In this document: one piece after another, positions 58,938-64,000 of the stretch
Numbering within the stretch: position 1 is the stretch's first letter
How the letters are laid out: the number at the start of each line of letters is the position of its first letter
Notes under the pieces: generated by a model
Seen by the model: the letters and a program-made list of their open reading frames with translations, nothing else
Database searches by the model: none
What the model was told of the DNA's origin: nothing
Assembly: GCA_028023455.1 (NCBI GenBank)
Contig: JAQFVV010012573.1
Location: 186,001 to 250,000 of the forward strand
Reading direction: 5' to 3'
Length of the DNA: 64,000 bases
Source: Epiperipatus broadwayi
Taxonomy: Eukaryota; Onychophora; Udeonychophora; Euonychophora; Peripatidae
Translations under genes and position numbers: made by a program

Positions 58938-60324
58938 TATTTTCAATATAAGAGTTCTTTTTACGAATTGTTTCAGAAAAAATCTAAATATTTTTTATGA
59001 TAAAATTCGTATCATCTTAGGATAATACAGTATAATTTCATAATTTGCAATACAGCACTTACATAAACAAAAATGATTCTATCCATGATGGTATAATAAA
59101 ATTAATTTATATAAACTGATTAGAACAGTTAAATGAATTCAAAATAAATATAAATGCTGATTAGGAGATATTTGATACCTCAAAATATCATCTATATCAA
59201 AAACTCCTAAATATTCATTTGTATTCCATGAGTGATCAGCCAAAATAAATTCATAAATAGAATCTAATTTAATAATAAAAAGGGTTGATTTGTTTCTTAT
59301 TAATAATCAATAGTGAAAATAAAATATCACATATTGAAATAGCACTCTCTGTTAACATTACATGAAGTAAATCAACTTTTACATTTACTTTCAAGAATTT
59401 TCAAGTCCCTCATAAATCAGTATGGACAGTTCAACTCCAAAACAAACAAAAAAGAAAAAAAAGAAGAAACAACAACAAAAAATTATTCTAAAGATTAGTT
59501 TGGCAATTATTATGCAACCCAATATGTGAATGACAAATGATCATAAATAAAACATACCAGCCCACTTTTCTATTTATTTGACATTTTGCAATGCTGTCTA
59601 TTTTAATGTCATTTGCAACTATTTTTTTCTGAATTATTTTGACATCATGTCATGTTTAAATGTAGTTCTTTGATGTATTTTATCCGCACCATATCTTCAC
59701 AAATGAACTTCTTCCAAATATCTTTGCATTAAAATGTAAATGGATTTTGCTTTTCTCATGAAAACCATGTTCAAGTACCATAAAACCTCCTTTTAAGAAA
59801 TCGTGTATTGTTCATTCATTTTATATATTCAAACAAATGACAGTGTTTTCTTTTATAATAGTGGATTTTATAGATAATAGTGGATTTTAGCAAGTTAGAA
59901 CATATTGATAGCTTTTATGATATAGCCATTTTATTTTTAAAATTTTGCACTTTTTTTTTAAAAAAATTTTTTTAATGCCATTGTATTGTGTTGATAGGGT
60001 GTCCAAGTCTTCATAATAAATTAGAGAAAAATAGCTCTATATAAAACTAATTTAATTGCATTTCCCTGTGATAAAGTACGTTACGTTTTTATTTGTTAAA
60101 AGCAAGAAGCAGCATACTGGAATATGTGCTGCACGTCAGCACGTAAATCTATCTTTTTACTTATAAAATTACCACGACATTTAATTGATTTATACTTTCA
60201 AACTGACAACCATTCAAGCTTAAGTTGTTGGAAATTTTACTTCAATCACGTTGCATTCTGCAGTTCTTTGAAATCGTAAAAATAGTAGAATCATCAATAA
60301 CCTATAAAACCAGAATCAAAAAAA
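58938..60324. other. AT-rich intronic or upstream sequence
   Basis: No gene recognised. A phrase GGGTGTCCAAGTCTTCAT at about 59998-60015 resembles mariner-type ends, but no partner or transposase was seen. PEX5 exons upstream of 57469 were looked for here and not found. Confidence 0.4.
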
Positions 60325-61015
60325 CAGTAGAAGCTCTCCAGACAGTAGTGTCATTCTCAATGAAAGCCAGAAGCTTTGTGCATAAAATCCCTATTTAGTG
60401 TCTACACATCCAGTATATCAGCATTGTTTCTAGCTTATGACTTTCATCAGTGAGGAACTTTGGATCTGAGAGCATTGCATCTAGATCTTAGGATCTAATG
60501 CAACTCTCCAGCAGCCATCTTTTATCTATTTTATTAATTATAAAGCTATGAGCCTAAGATGAAAACACAATGTTTTCAATCCAAGCTAATTTGCTTGTAT
60601 AATCATGCAGATCTGAACTCAGTTCAGTATCTATATATTTTGGTGTCTGATTTTTTAATAGCCACAGTTACTATTATCCTATAGAATTTAATAAACAAAA
60701 CTTTTAACAACAATTGATTACTATGACTTAAAATGGACAGCACTACTATCTGGAGAGCTTGTGTAAGCATAGCAAATGATGATTACGTGATGTTTTCAAT
60801 GGTTTTATACCAATCCTGCCCATAGAAAAATGGTGACTGTGGTCATTAAAAAAACAAAGAACCAAAATGTATAGATGTTAAACTGGGTTCAGAACTGTAT
60901 GACTACACAAGCAAATTAGCTTGGATTGAAAACATTAATGTGTTTTCATCTTGGACCTGATCAGAGCTTTATAGTTAATAAAGTATGCAAAAGTTGGTTC
61001 CTGGAAAGTTTCATT

Positions 61016-62328
61016 GGTAATTATAACATAATCAGGCTTGGCTACTTGATGCGTTGTTGGCAGTCAAAAACAATACAATACAATGTTCAGGGCCGCGTTA
61101 TATTTTTAAATCGAATAGCTGTGCTTTTTTTTTTTGATTATTCATTTATTGATTGCTATAACTTTTTTTTCATGCCTTTTTATTAAAAACGTTGTTTAAT
61201 TTTAATTTTGTATTTAGTAATCGACAACCTTTTTTTTTATTTTTAAATTGCTGTTTTTGGACAAAGCTGATACTCTGCGATGTCTATTTAGCGATATCTT
61301 TCGCTTAATTATTGGTAAACGGCAACCTTTTTTTTAATTTTTAAATCGCTGTTTTTGGACAAAGCTGCTACTCTGCGATGTCTTTCGCTTAATTATTGGT
61401 AAACGACAACCTTTTTTTTTATTTTTAAATCGCTGTTTTTGGACAAAGCTGCTACTCTCGATGTCTATTTAGCGATGTCTTTCGCTTAATTATTGGTAAA
61501 CGGCAACCTTTTTTTTAATTTTGGACAAAGCTGCTACTCTGCGAGGTCTATTTAGCGATGTCTTTCGCTTAATTATTGCTTTCTACATAACAAAACAACT
61601 GTGTAGGGTTAGGATTAGTTTAGGGTTAGTGTTCTGTTGTTTGTAATGCTAAAATAAAAGATATCAAAATCGTAACCATACTCAGACAAAAGAAAGAAAC
61701 TCAAACTTTTTTAAACAACAACAAACACATATAAATGTCTTATTTACTTATTAAACATGTTTATAATATGTGCTTTCTATGAAATTTACAAAAAATCTTG
61801 TATATTTTTATTGGACAGCAGAAATACTCGGCTTCTGTTGTCGGCAACTGCGGAAAAAGTTGATCGCCATCCATTTTATCAATTACGTGGTATTTCACGT
61901 GAAAACGAGATTTCACATGCAATATCGGCCGAATTCTTTTTTACCTACCCTCGGCAAGCTTTTACACCTTACACATTCTCTAAACAAGGGTGTGGCCGTT
62001 TAGAAAATTACTATAAATTCATGTTTATTAAATAAATTATACAAATATTGTGTAACGTATATTGTAAAAATTTGACTAATCCAACTAAACACACATATAT
62101 ATCAAACTGTAAACGAAAGATAAGGGTGTGGATTCACAATAACTGTAGCGAAGCAGAAATAGGCCGTATTATTTCTGCGTTATGCATCATAAACAGCCTT
62201 CTTAATGGCTAAGACAAACATAGATGTTTTCTATAGTCGTAAGTCAGGTCTTGTAAACGGCATTTGTTAGGTGTTTTGGCGAGCCAGAACGCCATCAAGT
62301 GTCCAAGCCCGATTACGTTATAAGTACC
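61016..62328. mobile_element. Merlin-like non-autonomous element (1313 bp)
   Basis: The ends are GGTAATTATAACATAATCAG on the left and GGTACTTATAACGTAATCGG on the right (complement), both continuing GCTTGG.(C/A)ACTTGATG.CGTT. An exact 8-bp duplication, GTTTCATT (61008-61015 and 62329-62336), flanks it. The element contains a tandem array (61217-61580) and short open frames near 61757-62035 without recognisable homology. Confidence 0.9.
61217..61580. repeat. Minisatellite, ~115-bp unit, four copies
   Basis: Four consecutive units carry CGACAACC/CGGCAACC, a T-run, TTTTTAAATCGCTGTTTTTG, GACAAAGCTGCTACTCTGCG and GTCTTTCGCTTAATTATTGG. Some lack the TCTATTTAGCGA segment or part of the T-run region. 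Identity between units is high. Confidence 0.92.
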
Positions 62329-62411
62329 GTTTCATTAAATCCTAAGATCTAGGAGCAGAGCTCTCATAAGTACCGTTTCATTAAATCCTAAGATCTAGGA
62401 GCAGAGCTCTC
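62320..62411. repeat. Exact 46-bp tandem duplication across a transposon edge
   Basis: 62320-62365 and 62366-62411 are identical by inspection. Each copy contains the last bases of the Merlin-like element (ATAAGTACC), its target duplication GTTTCATT and flanking family F sequence. It must have arisen after the insertion. Confidence 0.95.
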
Positions 62412-62619
62412 ACATCCAAAGCTCCTCATTAATGAAAGCCACAAGCTAAAAACTAACCTGGGAATATTGCATGAGCAGGCACTAGATAGGGATATTATGC
62501 ATAAACTTTCTAGCATCTATTGATTATTATGACATATAATGAGTAGCACTATAGTCTGTAGAGTTTGCTACTGTTTTAACAGGTTGTTTAAATGGTGATC
62601 ATGTCATGTTTTAACTCAA

Positions 62620-63990
62620 ATTAAAAATTCCATCATAAAACCTGTATTGCATCTGATCCCTGCTCATTTAGTCATCTGTAAACAGTTTCAAAGACTAACA
62701 TCACAAAAATCAAAAATAACATTGAAGCAACTGTCTGTTTTTCGACTTATAGTAATATCACTTCTTCTCTTTCTATCACACTGAAGCTATGTAATATGGA
62801 TAATCTTTAATGGACATTCTATTAATTTCAAACACTGCCACAGATCTGTTCAATTCACTAAGTCAAATATTTTAATTAAATCAATAAAACCAATATATAA
62901 ATCATCTTTTGTTCCTGATACTTTTTTTTGCTTTGCCTGGCTTCAAAAACTATGTACATAGTGCTTCTTGATTCTTTAAAATTGCAATGAGTCTCTGATA
63001 ATCATTCATATATGACTGGAAATAAAACTATTCAATAAAATTCTTAATAATAATTTTCCACAATAATAGCAGCAATCTTGCTTTTATTTTTAAATCTTGG
63101 AACAAAAGAAGTATCTAAAATTAGATATACAATTTCATCTGTAGAACTTTTTATTTTTAAGATTGCTCGATTTCAATATGCTGGATATTTTGATCCAAAT
63201 CAAAGTGGAGTAGATAAAATGGATGTATCACTGAAAGTAGTCTCAATTCTTGTATCATTATCCAAAAAACAATCAAAATATTATTTCCACCTATTCAAAA
63301 TACCATTGTCATTATTAAAAAAATGCCAATATTGAATTTAATAAGATTGCAATATCGTTTCTCAGCTCCATATGTTGATTAAGTGTATCAAAAAAAAAAA
63401 AAAAAAATCTAGACAGATTATGATCAGTCATGTCTCCATCACTTTTGCAATTTTAGTCTACCAATCATTTTTAAGCTTTCTTTTCAGTCAGTGAACTTGT
63501 CTTTAAATCTCTACATTTATTTTATTATTCTACTAAGCACAAAACATTGTGTTTATCGAATTACTACTAAAAAGATCATTTTCAAATAACTAATCATGAT
63601 TCTTCATTTTAATGAATCCAAGAATAGATTCACTTATATCTATAGTACACTTAAGAAAATTCCATGCCATAGTAATATAATCCTGAAAGTCCAACTTTTT
63701 GTGTTTAACAACTGTTAAAATTTACTATGTATAGTAGATATTGCTAAAGAAAAAAATCAATTTTCTTATGAATATGATTGGAATAAGATTTATTTTTTAT
63801 TGCAACTATTATTTTAATCTTAAAGCATATTAATCTATGATCTGTCCAATAAGCTATTATGTAAGTGCTTGCATTCCTAACTATTATTTAATATATTAAA
63901 TGGCATTGTTTTGAATATGGATACGCTCAGTTTCTTTATAATCATTTTTCTGCCTAAACCAAGTATTAGTAATAGTCAATCCGTGCGATA
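62620..63990 (-). mobile_element. LINE relic of a second type (CR1/jockey-like RT)
   Basis: Minus-strand frames give, around 63030-62930, SETHCNFKESRSTMYIVFEA, equivalent to the SQCGFR..R(G/S)T.DMIF..RQ block of LINE reverse transcriptases. Near 62920-62840 comes DDLYIGFIDLIKIFDLVN (motif A; the DLTKAFD word). Both are followed by an LWQCLKLIECPLK segment. Frameshifts and stops occur throughout, and the upstream part (63100-63990) is too decayed to align. It is distinct from the RTE family of the rest of the window. The plus-strand frame 63078-63335 is its antisense. Confidence 0.65.
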
Positions 63991-64000
63991 TAAAACAAAA

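Larger units (their letters stand above)
60325..62600. repeat. Foldback repeat (family F) split by a Merlin-like element
   Basis: The left arm (about 60325-60710: GTAGTGTCATTC, ATCAGTGAGGAACTTTGGA, AGGATCTAATGCA, CAATCCAAGCTAATTTGCTTG) is followed by its inverted counterpart (about 60710-61015 and 62329-62600). The inverted half is interrupted by the insertion at 61016-62328. Removing that insertion restores the continuous order seen at 42775-44495. No coding sequence. Confidence 0.75.

Noticed and set aside
61601-61632. TTAGGG-like words (GTGTAGGGTTAGG...TTTAGGGTTAG) suggesting an interstitial telomere.
   Set aside because: Only two or three imperfect units are present, inside a Merlin-like element; this is too few for a telomeric tract.
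63078-63335. An 85-residue plus-strand frame.
   Set aside because: It is antisense to a decayed LINE reverse transcriptase region.

Overview
This window is animal (metazoan) nuclear DNA, not prokaryotic. It is strongly AT-rich, has long introns with GT/GC-AG splice sites, and is packed with decayed eukaryotic transposons (RTE-type LINEs, Ty3/gypsy, hAT, Tc1/mariner, Merlin, piggyBac-like and a tRNA-derived SINE). The mix suggests an invertebrate with a fairly large AT-rich genome, such as a mollusc or arthropod. The sequence alone does not fix the species.

The one host gene I can support is on the minus strand. It is an ortholog of PEX5, the peroxisomal import receptor for PTS1 cargo. Four consecutive coding exons are visible, at 57316-57469, 41394-41516, 41111-41244 and 14155-14218. 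Their reading phases match across every junction, and the introns are about 15.8 kb, 149 bp and 26.9 kb. They encode the WxxxF-rich N-terminal half of the receptor. The C-terminal TPR exons must lie before base 1, and the first exons were not found and may lie beyond base 64000. Most of the window is therefore PEX5 intron.

Layout: 1-5383 holds RTE LINE material, including a nearly full-length copy (2118-5383), plus a direct-repeat structure at 641-2118. A hAT element (8858-11733) sits inside a LINE relic. Foldback elements lie at 14.8-16.1 kb. A minus-strand LINE (21.9-23.3 kb) is followed by a minus-strand Ty3/gypsy element with two LTRs (23664-29937), which has lost its RT region and carries a SINE in its integrase. 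A mariner relic (31301-32133), minisatellites (32.5-33.7 kb), a piggyBac-like element with TTAA ends (35514-37371) and a compound Merlin-like element (37.4-39.9 kb) follow. Next come two PEX5 exons (41.1-41.5 kb), a cluster of large palindromic repeats (42.8-45.0 kb), and a 3.7 kb Merlin transposon (46327-49997) with a second Merlin-type element nested in it. A LINE at 50.3-54.1 kb is interrupted in turn by a SINE, a probable solo LTR and a piggyBac-like element. More hairpins, a Merlin-like element next to a PEX5 exon (57548-58929), a foldback element split by another Merlin-like element (60.3-62.6 kb) and a second LINE type complete the window.

The most interesting system is a family of Merlin-like elements. 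It consists of one degenerate transposase-bearing copy and several copies of 1.3-1.8 kb with no intact transposase. They share a terminal inverted repeat motif near TTGATGGCGTT. Three show 8-bp target duplications (two exact, one with a single mismatch), several share subterminal repeats, and at least four carry internal minisatellites. All transposon ORFs seen are broken, so nothing in the window looks autonomously active.
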